From positions 1-49,028 of the forward strand of contig JANYKS010000028.1 of NCBI GenBank assembly GCA_025358125.1: DNA of 49,028 nt. Direction: 5' to 3'. This stretch comes from Actinomycetes bacterium. Its GTDB lineage: Bacteria; Actinomycetota; Acidimicrobiia; Acidimicrobiales; Ilumatobacteraceae. This document shows, piece by piece, positions 15,965 to 23,993 of this stretch (its first letter is position 1; every line of letters starts with the position of its first letter). Under the pieces are notes generated by a model. The model did not search any database, was not told where the DNA came from, and saw nothing but the letters and a program-made list of their open reading frames with translations. The translations under genes were made by a program, and so were the position numbers.

Positions 15965-16729
15965 TCAACGGTGAAGGATCCTGTCGATCAGGCTCTGACC
16001 GATCCAGATCGAGATCAGTGCCCCCATCGCGAGGAACGGGCCGAATGGAACGGCCGTCTTGCGCCCTGCCCTGCCGACGGCCATCAGGGCAAGGCCGACA
16101 ACGGCGCCGAGCACGAACCCGAGGAACAGTCCCACTGCAACGAAGCCCGGATTCAGCCAACCGAGATACGCGCCGAGCAGCGGCGACAGGCGCACATCAC
16201 CGTCGCCCATCCCGCCCCGGCTGACGAGGTACACGACGCCCATGAACGCGAGTGCCAGCGCGGCGCCGATCAGCATCGTGAGCATCCGCTTCGGTTCGTG
16301 GCGCACGAGCGCAGCGACGCACAGCAGCGGAACCCCGATCGCGGCGGTCACGTAGATGATCTCGCGCGGCAGTCGCTTCGTCTTCAGATCGATCCAGCTC
16401 AATGCCACGAGTCCGCCAGCGAGTACGCAGAACGCTCCGAGCTCCCACAATCGCGGGAACTTGATCGCGAGCACGGTGAACAGCCCGGCCGTCGTCAGTT
16501 CGAGCACCAGCGGCTCGACGCCGATCGGCGCGCGACAGCGCCGGCACTTACCGCGCAGTGCAAGCCAGCTCACTACCGGCACGAGGTCGATCGGACCGAG
16601 CTCGAGCCCGCAGCCACCACACGCCGAACCCGGCGCAACGACCGATGCACGACGCGGCACTCGATCGACGACAACCGTCAGGAACGAACCGATCAGCAAT
16701 CCCAAGATTGCCGTAAATGCAATAACCAT
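15965..16729 (-). CDS. pilD: Prepilin leader peptidase/N-methyltransferase PilD
   Basis: 254 residues, polytopic membrane protein of the A24 aspartic peptidase family. The zinc-type cysteine pairs CGGC and CRRC (about residues 36-65) mark the methyltransferase half. Catalytic Asp residues lie in SWIDLKTKRLP and in GMGDGDVRL. It removes the leader of the four prepilins in this cluster and methylates the new N terminus. It is on the opposite strand to its neighbours pilC and pilT, converging on pilC with a 24-base gap. Confidence 0.92.
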   Translation of the reverse strand: MVIAFTAILGLLIGSFLTVVVDRVPRRASVVAPGSACGGCGLELGPIDLVPVVSWLALRGKCRRCRAPIGVEPLVLELTTAGLFTVLAIKFPRLWELGAFCVLAGGLVALSWIDLKTKRLPREIIYVTAAIGVPLLCVAALVRHEPKRMLTMLIGAALALAFMGVVYLVSRGGMGDGDVRLSPLLGAYLGWLNPGFVAVGLFLGFVLGAVVGLALMAVGRAGRKTAVPFGPFLAMGALISIWIGQSLIDRILHR

Positions 16730-16791
16730 GAGCTCCCAGCCAGATCCGGCACAACGCCGCGGTGGGCGGCTCCTCAACGGAGGTTAGCCAC

Positions 16792-17949
16792 ATGAATCAA
16801 CCAGATCCTGCCCTTGTCGCTCTACTGCAAGCAACCGTTGCGGCCGGCGCGAGCGACCTGCACCTCACCGTCGGGCGCCCGGCGACGGTTCGCCGCGACG
16901 GCTACCTCGTCAACTTCGAAGGCGTACCTCACCTCGACGGGGCCGAGATCGAGCGGATCGTGTTCTCCTTGCTCGACGAGCGCAAGGTAGCCGAACTGAA
17001 GGAGAACCATCAGGTCGACTTCTCGTTCGGTCTGCCAGACATCGGCCGCTTCCGGGCAAACGCGTTCTACCAACGCGGCACCCTTGCACTCGCGCTCCGC
17101 GTCGTGCCGTTCCGCGTTCGCTCGCTGGAAGAACTCGGCGCCCCGTGGGCCTGCACCGACCTGCTCAACAAGCCGTACGGGCTGGTCCTCGTCGTCGGCC
17201 CGACCGGTTCCGGTAAGAGCACCACGCTCGCGGCGATGATCGACCGGATCAACGAAGAACGCCCGTGTCACATTCTCACCATCGAAGACCCGGTCGAATA
17301 CCTCCACAACCACAAGACCGCGATGGTCAACCAACGCGAAGTCGGCACCGACGTCGCCAGCTTTACCGACGGCCTGCGCAGCGCGCTGCGTGAAGACCCC
17401 GACGTGGTCCTGCTCGGCGAAATGCGCGACCTCGACAGCATCGCGATCACGCTGTCGCTCGCCGAGACCGGTCACCTGGTGTTCGCCACGCTGCACACCA
17501 ACGACGCATCGCAGGCGCTCGACCGTATCGTCGACGTGTTCCCGGCGGAGCGCCGCGATCAGATCCAGATCCAGCTCGCCGGCGCACTCCAAGGTGTCAT
17601 CAGCCAGCGCCTGATCGCGGTCGAGGGCGGTGGCCGTGTCGCCGCGTACGAAGTCCTGATGGGCACCGACGCGGTGCGCAACCTCGTCCGCGAAGGCAAG
17701 AGCCGTCAGATGCGCAACGTTATCTCCACCGGCCAGAAGGACGGCATGCAGACCATCGAGATGGACCTCGCTCGCCTCGTCGCCTCCGGTCTGCTCACTA
17801 TGGAGGCAGCGTGCGAGGTCAGCGCCTACCCGAAGGAGATCATGGCCCACGCGGCGACTGTCCGGGCCCAGATGCAAGCCCAGTCCACGGTGGAGTCCGG
17901 CCAGGGCGCGTCTACCGGTAGCGCCGAACTCGTCTCCAGCAATAGTTAG
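16792..17949 (+). CDS. pilT: Type IV pilus retraction ATPase PilT
   Basis: 385 residues. N-terminal PAS-like domain with ASDLHLTVGRPATVRRDGYL, Walker A GPTGSGKST with Lys142, Walker B DVVLLGEMRD, the LHTNDASQALDRIVDVFP segment, and no C-terminal zinc finger, all typical of PilT. It disassembles pili to drive twitching or DNA uptake. GGAGG lies upstream of ATG 16792. The tail after residue 350 (Gln/Ser/Ala-rich) is an extension. Confidence 0.93.
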   Translation: MNQPDPALVALLQATVAAGASDLHLTVGRPATVRRDGYLVNFEGVPHLDGAEIERIVFSLLDERKVAELKENHQVDFSFGLPDIGRFRANAFYQRGTLALALRVVPFRVRSLEELGAPWACTDLLNKPYGLVLVVGPTGSGKSTTLAAMIDRINEERPCHILTIEDPVEYLHNHKTAMVNQREVGTDVASFTDGLRSALREDPDVVLLGEMRDLDSIAITLSLAETGHLVFATLHTNDASQALDRIVDVFPAERRDQIQIQLAGALQGVISQRLIAVEGGGRVAAYEVLMGTDAVRNLVREGKSRQMRNVISTGQKDGMQTIEMDLARLVASGLLTMEAACEVSAYPKEIMAHAATVRAQMQAQSTVESGQGASTGSAELVSSNS

Positions 17950-17963
17950 CGGACCAATCACAG

Positions 17964-18683
17964 ATGATCAACAAGACGCTCCCGTACAAGCTGCTCGCCG
18001 GCATCACGCCCTGCCCCGGCGGCTGGCTGCTCGTGCCGGCGCGGCTGGCCGGAGTGACGGTGGTGGTCGAGGACGCGGTGGTATTGCGGAGCCTGCTCGA
18101 CGTCGTCGACTTCCGTCCGAAGTTCGATGCCGCCGCGATCAACTGCCCGCTGGGATTCAACGACCTGCCGACCACACCTTTCCGGCCGTGCGACGACGAA
18201 GCGCGCGACATCATCGGCTGGCCGCGCCGTGTCGGCGTGCGCCCGATTCCATCACGGGCCACCCTGCGCGCGACGACCAAGGCCAAGGCGCGCGAGCTGG
18301 AACCGTGGTTGACGACTGACGATTTGCGCCAGTTCCGGTGGCTGCGCCAGGCCGAGGAGGTCTTTCAGCCGTTTCATCAACGCAACTTCTTCTCCGCCCA
18401 TCCGGATCTCTCGTATGCGCTATTGAACGACGAGCAGCCGCTGTCGACGTCACCGTTCCACCAAGACGGCGTCATCGAGCGGATGAACCTCATTCGTTCG
18501 AAGCTTCCCGGCGTCGAGGAAATCATCACCCGCACGCCGCCTCCGGGCGCCGGCCAGGTTCACCTGGTGCACGCCGCTGGGTTGTTGTGGACCGCGCGTC
18601 GGGCAGTCGGCAGAGCCATCAGCCGGCTCCCGATGGACCCGACATGGGACACCAACGGCCTGCGGATGGAACTCGTCCGCTGA
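17964..18683 (+). CDS. DUF429 family protein
   Basis: 239 residues, soluble. Features of DUF429 (predicted RNase H-fold nuclease-like): an acidic strand near the N terminus (VVVEDAVVLRSLLDVVD), INCPLGF, GVRPIPSRATLR, and an EVFQPFHQRNFFSAHPDLSYALLND block in which Glu/His/Pro residues are conserved. The biochemical role of the family is not established. It lies 14 bases after pilT and four before the next prepilin gene, so it shares the pilus operon without an obvious pilus function. Confidence 0.65.
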   Translation: MINKTLPYKLLAGITPCPGGWLLVPARLAGVTVVVEDAVVLRSLLDVVDFRPKFDAAAINCPLGFNDLPTTPFRPCDDEARDIIGWPRRVGVRPIPSRATLRATTKAKARELEPWLTTDDLRQFRWLRQAEEVFQPFHQRNFFSAHPDLSYALLNDEQPLSTSPFHQDGVIERMNLIRSKLPGVEEIITRTPPPGAGQVHLVHAAGLLWTARRAVGRAISRLPMDPTWDTNGLRMELVR

Positions 18684-18693
18684 GGGCGTGCAC

Positions 18694-19335
18694 ATGACCG
18701 AGAACTTGCAACCCGTGATCCAGCCTTTCCCTTCCCGTGCGCGACGACCTTCCCGTGCGAGAAGAATGGCTCAAGTACCGACCGCCGGTGCCGATACGTC
18801 CTTTGTGAACGTGATGGGCGGCGGGCTTCGTGGAGCGAGGGATGAAGATCGTCGCCCCGACCGAGGTACCACCTTTGTCGAACTACTCGTCTCCATCGTT
18901 CTACTCGGCACCGCTGTCGCCGCGATCCTCGTCACGCTGCGCACCAGCACCCACGCCTCGGGCATCGACCAGAACCTCGCCAAAGGCTACGAATGGGTGC
19001 AATCGGTCTCCGACCAGATCTACGACACGAATCGGGTACCGTGCTACGCGGGTGGCTCACCGGCAGCGATCGCGGCCTATCAGACTGCGGCAAATGGCGC
19101 CCAGAAGCCGCCGGGTTGGTCGGCGGGCAGCGTCACCGTGACGAACGTCGAATTCCTCGGTCGCGCCCTGCCGGGCGACCCATTCAGTTGGGCTGCGAGC
19201 TTCTGCTTCGAGTCGAATGTTACGACCGACCCCTACTACACAAGCCCTCTGTACACCCAGCGGGTGACGTTCACGGTGAATGGGCCACCGAGCACGATTT
19301 CGCTCACGATGCAGGTGGTGAAGAGTGAAAAATAG
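18694..19335 (+). CDS. Minor prepilin, PilV/PulI-like
   Basis: About 213 residues. A type III signal sequence lies unusually far in: G-TTFVELLVSIVLLGTAVAAI, with the Glu at position +5 of the mature protein, after some 60 residues of leader. Part of that leader may not be translated if a later start is used (an in-frame ATG lies at 18814). The rest is a pilin-like globular domain with three or more Cys residues. Processed by PilD, it would sit at the pilus tip or prime assembly. GTG 18688 is an alternative start; ATG 18694 has better spacing from GAGGG. Confidence 0.75.
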   Translation: MTENLQPVIQPFPSRARRPSRARRMAQVPTAGADTSFVNVMGGGLRGARDEDRRPDRGTTFVELLVSIVLLGTAVAAILVTLRTSTHASGIDQNLAKGYEWVQSVSDQIYDTNRVPCYAGGSPAAIAAYQTAANGAQKPPGWSAGSVTVTNVEFLGRALPGDPFSWAASFCFESNVTTDPYYTSPLYTQRVTFTVNGPPSTISLTMQVVKSEK

Positions 19336-19951
19336 GGGTCCGAAAACGAAACGCGCCGATGGCGGCTTCACCCTGATCGAACTCGTCGTGGCGATTGCCG
19401 TCCTCGGCATCATCATGCCGGTGATCACCGCCACGTTCGTCGTCATCGTTCGCAACAGTCCGGCGGTTCAGACGCGAACCGACGACAGCCGCAGCACTCG
19501 CGGTCTGTCGACATGGTTGCCCCAGGACGTGCTCTCGACACCGCCGGTGGTGATCACCGACGGTTCCTCCACGCCCGGCTACACACTCGCGGCTCGTGCC
19601 AGCAACTGTGCATCGACTGCGGGAACCAACGTCTTGCACATGGTCTGGCAGGAAAACGTCGGGCCGAACGCAGCCACGTTGACCAACTTCGTCGCGAACT
19701 ACCGGTATGTCATCGTCGGCGCCACGACGCAGATCAAGCGTTACGCCTGCTCTGGAATCGGGCCACCTCCGTACACGAACACGCTGGTCAGGAATGCGAC
19801 GACGGCGATCGATGGCAGCTCTGTCGGCGCCGTCGCGGTGTACAGCGGTGCACGTCTCGCCTTCGTCGACGTGCAGGTCGTCACTGCATCAGGTCTGCAA
19901 GTGCTCATTCGTGCCGCCTCACGGAATCCCGCGAAGGTGCTGGGCCCGTGA
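19325..19951 (+). CDS. Minor prepilin, PilW/PulJ-like
   Basis: 208 residues beginning at GTG, overlapping the previous gene by 11 bases. Leader ending in ADGG, then FTLIELVVAIAVLGIIMPVI with Glu5 conserved, followed by a globular domain with two Cys (about residues 97 and 142). PilD substrate and probable component of the priming complex together with its neighbours. Confidence 0.82.
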   Translation: MKNRGPKTKRADGGFTLIELVVAIAVLGIIMPVITATFVVIVRNSPAVQTRTDDSRSTRGLSTWLPQDVLSTPPVVITDGSSTPGYTLAARASNCASTAGTNVLHMVWQENVGPNAATLTNFVANYRYVIVGATTQIKRYACSGIGPPPYTNTLVRNATTAIDGSSVGAVAVYSGARLAFVDVQVVTASGLQVLIRAASRNPAKVLGP

Positions 19952-19977
19952 CGATCCACCGAAGGAGAATGCGTCCG

Positions 19978-21429
19978 ATGAACAATCATGCACGTGACCG
20001 GGGATCAGCGCTGCCGATCGTGCTCGTCATCACACTGGTGCTCTCGCTCGTCGTCGTCAATATCACGAGTTACGTCAGCGCGGATCTCCGCTATAGCCGG
20101 GTGACAGCAGACCGGGCCGCCCGCCTCGCAGCCGCAGACGCGGTGATGAACTACGGAGTGGATCAACTCAAGCTGCGCAACGCCGCGTGTCTCCTCGGTG
20201 GTGGTGGTGGGACGCCGCTTCCAGGGCTGTCTGCCGGCCTGAACGGCGCGACGACGACCGTGACGTGCCAGCGGGTCGGTGGCGGTATCGGCGACATCCA
20301 GGCCTGGGCCGCAGTGATGACCGGCGAGGGACTCTCCAATAGCGAATATCTCCTCAGCACCCAATCCGGTAACTCACTCGCGAAGACACTCGGTGGGCCG
20401 GTGTACATGGCGCGAGCTACTCCGGGAGCGTTTTCGTTGGGGCCGACCGTGAAGATCAAGGACGGCCCGCTGTACAACTACGACTCGACCTGTGCGACCC
20501 CGGTGACCCCGGCCAGCCTCCCCAGCCAGCTGGTGTTCGAGCCGAACCTCATCTACGGCCCGATCTGTACGACAGTCGCCTGGTACACCCTCTTCGGCGA
20601 TCCCACGGTGCCCAACCTGACACCGTCAGCTTCGTTCCCTGCCCAAACCTCCTCATCGTTCGTTCTCAATGGCACGTGCCACGTGTTCAGCCCGGGCGTG
20701 TACACGACAATGCCCGACCTCGGCAACAACGCCTATTTCAAGTCCGGGAATTACTACTTCCTCAACGTGAGCTTCGATGTCATCTCTTCGACCGTGACGG
20801 CGGGGTACGCCGACCCCGCAGGCCTCGGTCCCCGCGAGATCGCCAATACTGCCTGTGACGCCGCCCACGACGCCGACATCCAACCACCTGCCACCGCCGG
20901 TGCGACCTTCTTTCTCGGTGGCACCAGCTACATCCGGATCGAGCAGAACGGGACGTTGGAGATCGATCTGCGCAAGCAGGGCACGAACTACGTCAGCATT
21001 CACGCGTTGTGTGACACGGCAACGTCCGCGCTGTGGTGTGACCAGACGGGCGTGTCCGGCACCCCGAGCACGCTGACGGCGAAGAGCACCAACGCAGTCG
21101 TCTACGTCGATCCGGGCAACCAAAAGCAGCTGATCACTCATGGACTCCTCTATGCGCCGTCGGGCCGGTTGGAGTTCGGCAACGCGACATCGACGGCCCA
21201 ACAGAAGATGTTGGGTGGGCTCGTCGTTTCGAGGCTGGTGCTCCAGTCATCGGCCTCCGCCTCTAACTTCGAGATTGCAGTGGCGACCAGCCCGATCGAT
21301 GTCACCGTGCTCCTCACGGCGACGGCGACCAAGAACGGCACCACAACGATCCAGTCCGTGATCGACTACCGGCCGTACCAGGCCGACATCAAGCTACGGT
21401 TGGCGATCACATCGTGGCGGGTCACCTAG
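19978..21429 (+). CDS. PilX-like pilus assembly protein with large C-terminal domain
   Basis: 483 residues. RDRGSALPIVLVITLVLSLVVVNITSYV near the N terminus is a PilX/GspK-like helix with Gly before the hydrophobic stretch; Glu5 is replaced. It is followed by a long helix and a large Gly/Ser/Thr-rich, probably beta-rich domain (about 60-483) with many aromatic residues, far larger than ordinary minor pilins. It could be a tip adhesin carrier. GGAG at 19964-19967 gives ideal spacing for ATG 19978, so I chose that over the open frame running far upstream. Confidence 0.72.
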   Translation: MNNHARDRGSALPIVLVITLVLSLVVVNITSYVSADLRYSRVTADRAARLAAADAVMNYGVDQLKLRNAACLLGGGGGTPLPGLSAGLNGATTTVTCQRVGGGIGDIQAWAAVMTGEGLSNSEYLLSTQSGNSLAKTLGGPVYMARATPGAFSLGPTVKIKDGPLYNYDSTCATPVTPASLPSQLVFEPNLIYGPICTTVAWYTLFGDPTVPNLTPSASFPAQTSSSFVLNGTCHVFSPGVYTTMPDLGNNAYFKSGNYYFLNVSFDVISSTVTAGYADPAGLGPREIANTACDAAHDADIQPPATAGATFFLGGTSYIRIEQNGTLEIDLRKQGTNYVSIHALCDTATSALWCDQTGVSGTPSTLTAKSTNAVVYVDPGNQKQLITHGLLYAPSGRLEFGNATSTAQQKMLGGLVVSRLVLQSSASASNFEIAVATSPIDVTVLLTATATKNGTTTIQSVIDYRPYQADIKLRLAITSWRVT

Positions 21430-21461
21430 CAAGCTCGCTCGTATCGACGTCGTGATTCCGT

Positions 21462-22598
21462 TCAGACCTCAGACGGAAATGGGCGACAAGCGCGAGCGGG
21501 TGCGTTGGCATCGTTCGAGGCGTGGATGAGCACCACCACGACCGCTGCGGCGCAGATCGACAGGCGTAGTACGGCACGCACGTCGGCCGGGTGGACGATC
21601 CACGGCGGCAACAGTGCTGCCGTCGCGCACAGGGTCATCACCGGCACGACCCGGTCTGTCTCGATGAGATCCCAGGCGAGCGCGCCGAGCACGAATCCGG
21701 CGGTGTAGTAGCTCCACGTCCCCGGGTCCGTGGCGAGGCGAACGGCGACCGCGGCGAGGATCACGCCGCCGGCTCGCCCCCGCCACATCGCGATGGCAGC
21801 GACGGCCAACGCTCCGCCGAGTTGGGCCGCGCGAAGCCACGCCGGCACATCACCGTTCGAGAATCCGAACAATCGGATCACCGAGCCGGCGGCGACGTTG
21901 ACGGTCGGCCGCAGTGAGCTCAGCGTCTCAGGGGCCGCCAGCACGAAAGGGGCCCAGAACAGCGCACCGATCGCGATGGCGATCAGCACCGGCTTGAGGC
22001 GGACGCGCACGGCGCCGAACGTGCCGAACGTGAGCGGCAAGAAGATGACGGCCCACGGTTTGGTCGCGATCGCGATGCCGATGAGGACCGCGGCAACGAT
22101 TCGGCGGTTGCGGCAGATCAACAGCACCGACGCGGCAGCGGCGGTCAGCACGAGAGCGTCGTCGAGGTGGCCGTAGCCGCCGAGCTTGGCCCACCAGAAC
22201 ACGACCACGATGCCCCCGACCAACGTGGTCAGTTCCGTGCCGCGGCGGTCGATGCCCCTCGTGCTCTTGTGCGCCGCCTCGAGGCAGGGAATGGCGACGA
22301 GGCCGAGCGCCGCGCTTGCGATGGTGCACAGCACGAAACCGTTGCGGGGCGTGAATGCGAACAGCCTCGCCAGGATCAGGCTCAGCGGGCCGGTCTGCAC
22401 GTCTCCGTGACGAACGAAGAAGCTCAGTCCGTCGCGGCCGAGCAACGACCGACCGGCGGCCACGAATTCATTCCAGTCACCTCGCCCGCCGGCGACGACG
22501 CCAGCCGCGAGCGAGACAGTCGCCAGCAGCACGTACCTCAGCGACAGCACTCGATCAAGCTGCAGTCGCCAACCCTCGATTTCTGTCTGGGTGCTCAC
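21462..22598 (-). CDS. Polytopic membrane glycosyltransferase, GT87/DUF2029-like
   Basis: 378 residues from a GTG start, with about nine hydrophobic segments. Motifs typical of GT-C enzymes using polyprenyl-phosphate mannose: a luminal-loop acidic region near the start (GRGDWNEFVAAGRSLL), YGHLDDALVL and the ATKPWAVIFLPL loop. It likely transfers a sugar to lipid or protein outside the membrane. Location between minor and major pilin genes suggests pilin glycosylation, which is inference only. Confidence 0.65.
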   Translation of the reverse strand: MSTQTEIEGWRLQLDRVLSLRYVLLATVSLAAGVVAGGRGDWNEFVAAGRSLLGRDGLSFFVRHGDVQTGPLSLILARLFAFTPRNGFVLCTIASAALGLVAIPCLEAAHKSTRGIDRRGTELTTLVGGIVVVFWWAKLGGYGHLDDALVLTAAAASVLLICRNRRIVAAVLIGIAIATKPWAVIFLPLTFGTFGAVRVRLKPVLIAIAIGALFWAPFVLAAPETLSSLRPTVNVAAGSVIRLFGFSNGDVPAWLRAAQLGGALAVAAIAMWRGRAGGVILAAVAVRLATDPGTWSYYTAGFVLGALAWDLIETDRVVPVMTLCATAALLPPWIVHPADVRAVLRLSICAAAVVVVLIHASNDANAPARACRPFPSEV

Positions 22599-22637
22599 CG
22601 GTGTTCATTCTGGCGCAGCAGCGGTCTCCGAAACGCG

Positions 22638-22667
22638 AATGAGCCGGGCCCGAAGGCCCGGCTCATT
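22638..22667 (-). terminator. Terminator hairpin of the pilin gene, UUCG loop
   Basis: AATGAGCCGGGCC and GGCCCGGCTCATT form a perfect 13-bp stem with a four-base loop. Read on the minus strand the loop is UUCG closed by a C-G pair, the very stable RNA tetraloop, which shows that the functional RNA is the minus strand. It lies 26 bases after the pilin stop codon. No long U-run follows. Confidence 0.75.
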
Positions 22668-22692
22668 ACTTGTGCCTAATTGTTGAGGGGGA

Positions 22693-23061
22693 TCAGGGGC
22701 AAGGAGCACCTGCGGTGACTAGCGAGCCGTCCACACCTACCGTGTATCTCGTCGAGATGGGGTTACGCAAGAACCCTGCGAGCTGCAGCGTCGCGGCGGC
22801 GGTGGCACCGACCGTGGCCGTTGCGGGGCTGACGGTCGGGATGGCGGTGCCCCCGTTTTGAGCGAAGTACGACTCGATGGCGACTGCCAATGTATTCTTG
22901 TCGGCTGCGCATGCGCTGGTGGTGCCCTTGTCGGTGATGCCACGGACCGCGAACACCGTAATGGTGGCGAGGATTCCGAGAATCACGATTACGATCAGCA
23001 ATTCGACGAGGGTGAATCCCTTGTCGTGCTTGCTGCTGGTCTCTTCAATGTGGTTTTCCAT
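22693..23061 (-). CDS. pilA: Major type IV pilin PilA
   Basis: 122 residues. Short basic leader ending in KHDKG, cleavage, then FTLVELLIVIVILGILATI with Glu5, a long N-terminal helix, and a small globular domain with two Cys (in TSACAADK and near the C terminus, GAPCP) that would form the pilin D-loop disulfide. Strong ribosome site GGAGG, own leader and own terminator fit a highly expressed structural gene. Confidence 0.9.
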   Translation of the reverse strand: MENHIEETSSKHDKGFTLVELLIVIVILGILATITVFAVRGITDKGTTSACAADKNTLAVAIESYFAQNGGTAIPTVSPATATVGATAAATLQLAGFLRNPISTRYTVGVDGSLVTAGAPCP

Positions 23062-23110
23062 GTTGGTGCGTTCCTCCGCTTAGTCGGTTTGTCCCACGAA
23101 ACACACCGAG

Positions 23111-23137
23111 AAAAACCTTTGCTTGCCCGGTGCAAAG
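23111..23137 (-). promoter_or_regulatory. Hairpin and U-tract in the pilA leader
   Basis: On the minus strand CTTTGC / GCAAAG (23137-23132 and 23122-23117) forms a 6-bp stem with a nine-base loop, followed one base later by five U residues (23115-23111), about 50 bases before the pilA start. It has the form of a weak intrinsic terminator and could attenuate pilA transcription. Confidence 0.35.
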
Positions 23138-23300
23138 TAGGCATCGGCAGCCATCTCCAAAGCTTGAGCACTTTCTTGGGGAAAAGTTCACAGAGCGCTG
23201 TCATTGCGCTGACCCGGCCAATTCGATCTGCCTCGCACTCAAGGTCGGCGCGGTTGCGACCGATACCGCGTACACGTGTAATCGGTGTGGAGGGACGGCA

Positions 23301-23810
23301 ATGCGACGCAAGAGCGATATGTGGCACGACGTGAATGATCAGATGTCGTTTCTCCCGGGCGAGGGCGAGCAGGCCGCGCAGACGGCTGCTGCCGACGTGC
23401 GTGATCGCCTCGCGACCCTCGAGGGCCAGCTCAAGTCGCAGTTCACGTCGATGGCTGCTTACGCCCAGATCGCCCAGGAGGCTGTCGGCGTGGCCCGCGC
23501 CGAAGCGCGGGCAGATCTCGACCGCGAAAAGGCGACCATCGTCACCCTGGTCGAGCGGGTGCACAACGAGTTGCTCGGCGAGGCCCCGCGCCATCCGCTC
23601 GCGCCGCCGTCGGCGCCTCAGCCGTCCGTCGATATCAGTACGCTCGCCCGGCTCGCACTGCTCGAGGACAAGTTCGAGCGGATGAGCCAGCAGTTCACAC
23701 AGGTGATGCGCAGCCAGGAAGAACTCGCCAACTCGATCGCGATGATGTTCGAACAACAGATGCGCAGCGCCGGTTGGCTGGCCAACTGCGGCGAGGCTGC
23801 CACCCGCTGA
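23301..23810 (+). CDS. Small coiled-coil protein of unknown function
   Basis: 169 residues starting at ATG after GGAGGGA. Long helical, heptad-rich segments (about 20-85 and 110-160) are separated by a Pro/Ala linker (APRHPLAPPSAPQP); there is no membrane segment. I recognise no family. Its last codons (GEAATR and stop) lie in the first unit of the tandem repeat that follows. It is divergent from pilA, so a pilus-related role is possible. Confidence 0.6.
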   Translation: MRRKSDMWHDVNDQMSFLPGEGEQAAQTAAADVRDRLATLEGQLKSQFTSMAAYAQIAQEAVGVARAEARADLDREKATIVTLVERVHNELLGEAPRHPLAPPSAPQPSVDISTLARLALLEDKFERMSQQFTQVMRSQEELANSIAMMFEQQMRSAGWLANCGEAATR

Positions 23811-23945
23811 CCGGGCGAGGCTGCCGCACGACCGAGCGAGCCCGCCGCCCGCTGACCGGCGAGGCTGCCACCCGCAAAACCGAGCGGGGCTGCCGCCGGC
23901 TGACCGAGCGAGGCTACCGCCCGCACGACCGGGCGTGCCCGACGA
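23791..23945. repeat. Degenerate 21-27-bp tandem repeat, about six units
   Basis: Six imperfect units built on GCGAGGCTGCCACCCGCTGA and related forms (GCGAGGCTGCCGC, GAGCCCGCCGCCCGCTGACC, GGGGCTGCCGCCGGCTGACC and so on) run from the 3' end of the coiled-coil gene. The first unit contains that gene's stop codon; later units look like decayed copies of it. Confidence 0.75.
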
Positions 23946-23993
23946 GCCAACGCATGGTGCGCTGATACCCGGTTCGCCATACCCTCTGCTGTG

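Noticed and set aside
23080..23140. Resemblance of the pilA leader to a cyclic-di-GMP-I (GEMM) riboswitch
   Set aside because: GCACCGGGCAAGC and GTGGGACAAACCG on the minus strand recall the consensus, but the paired helices and the tetraloop-receptor part cannot be built.
23125..23155. Sigma-54-like TGGC...TTGCA upstream of pilA
   Set aside because: The spacing between the GG and GC elements is 17 bases instead of 10, and actinobacteria generally lack sigma-54.
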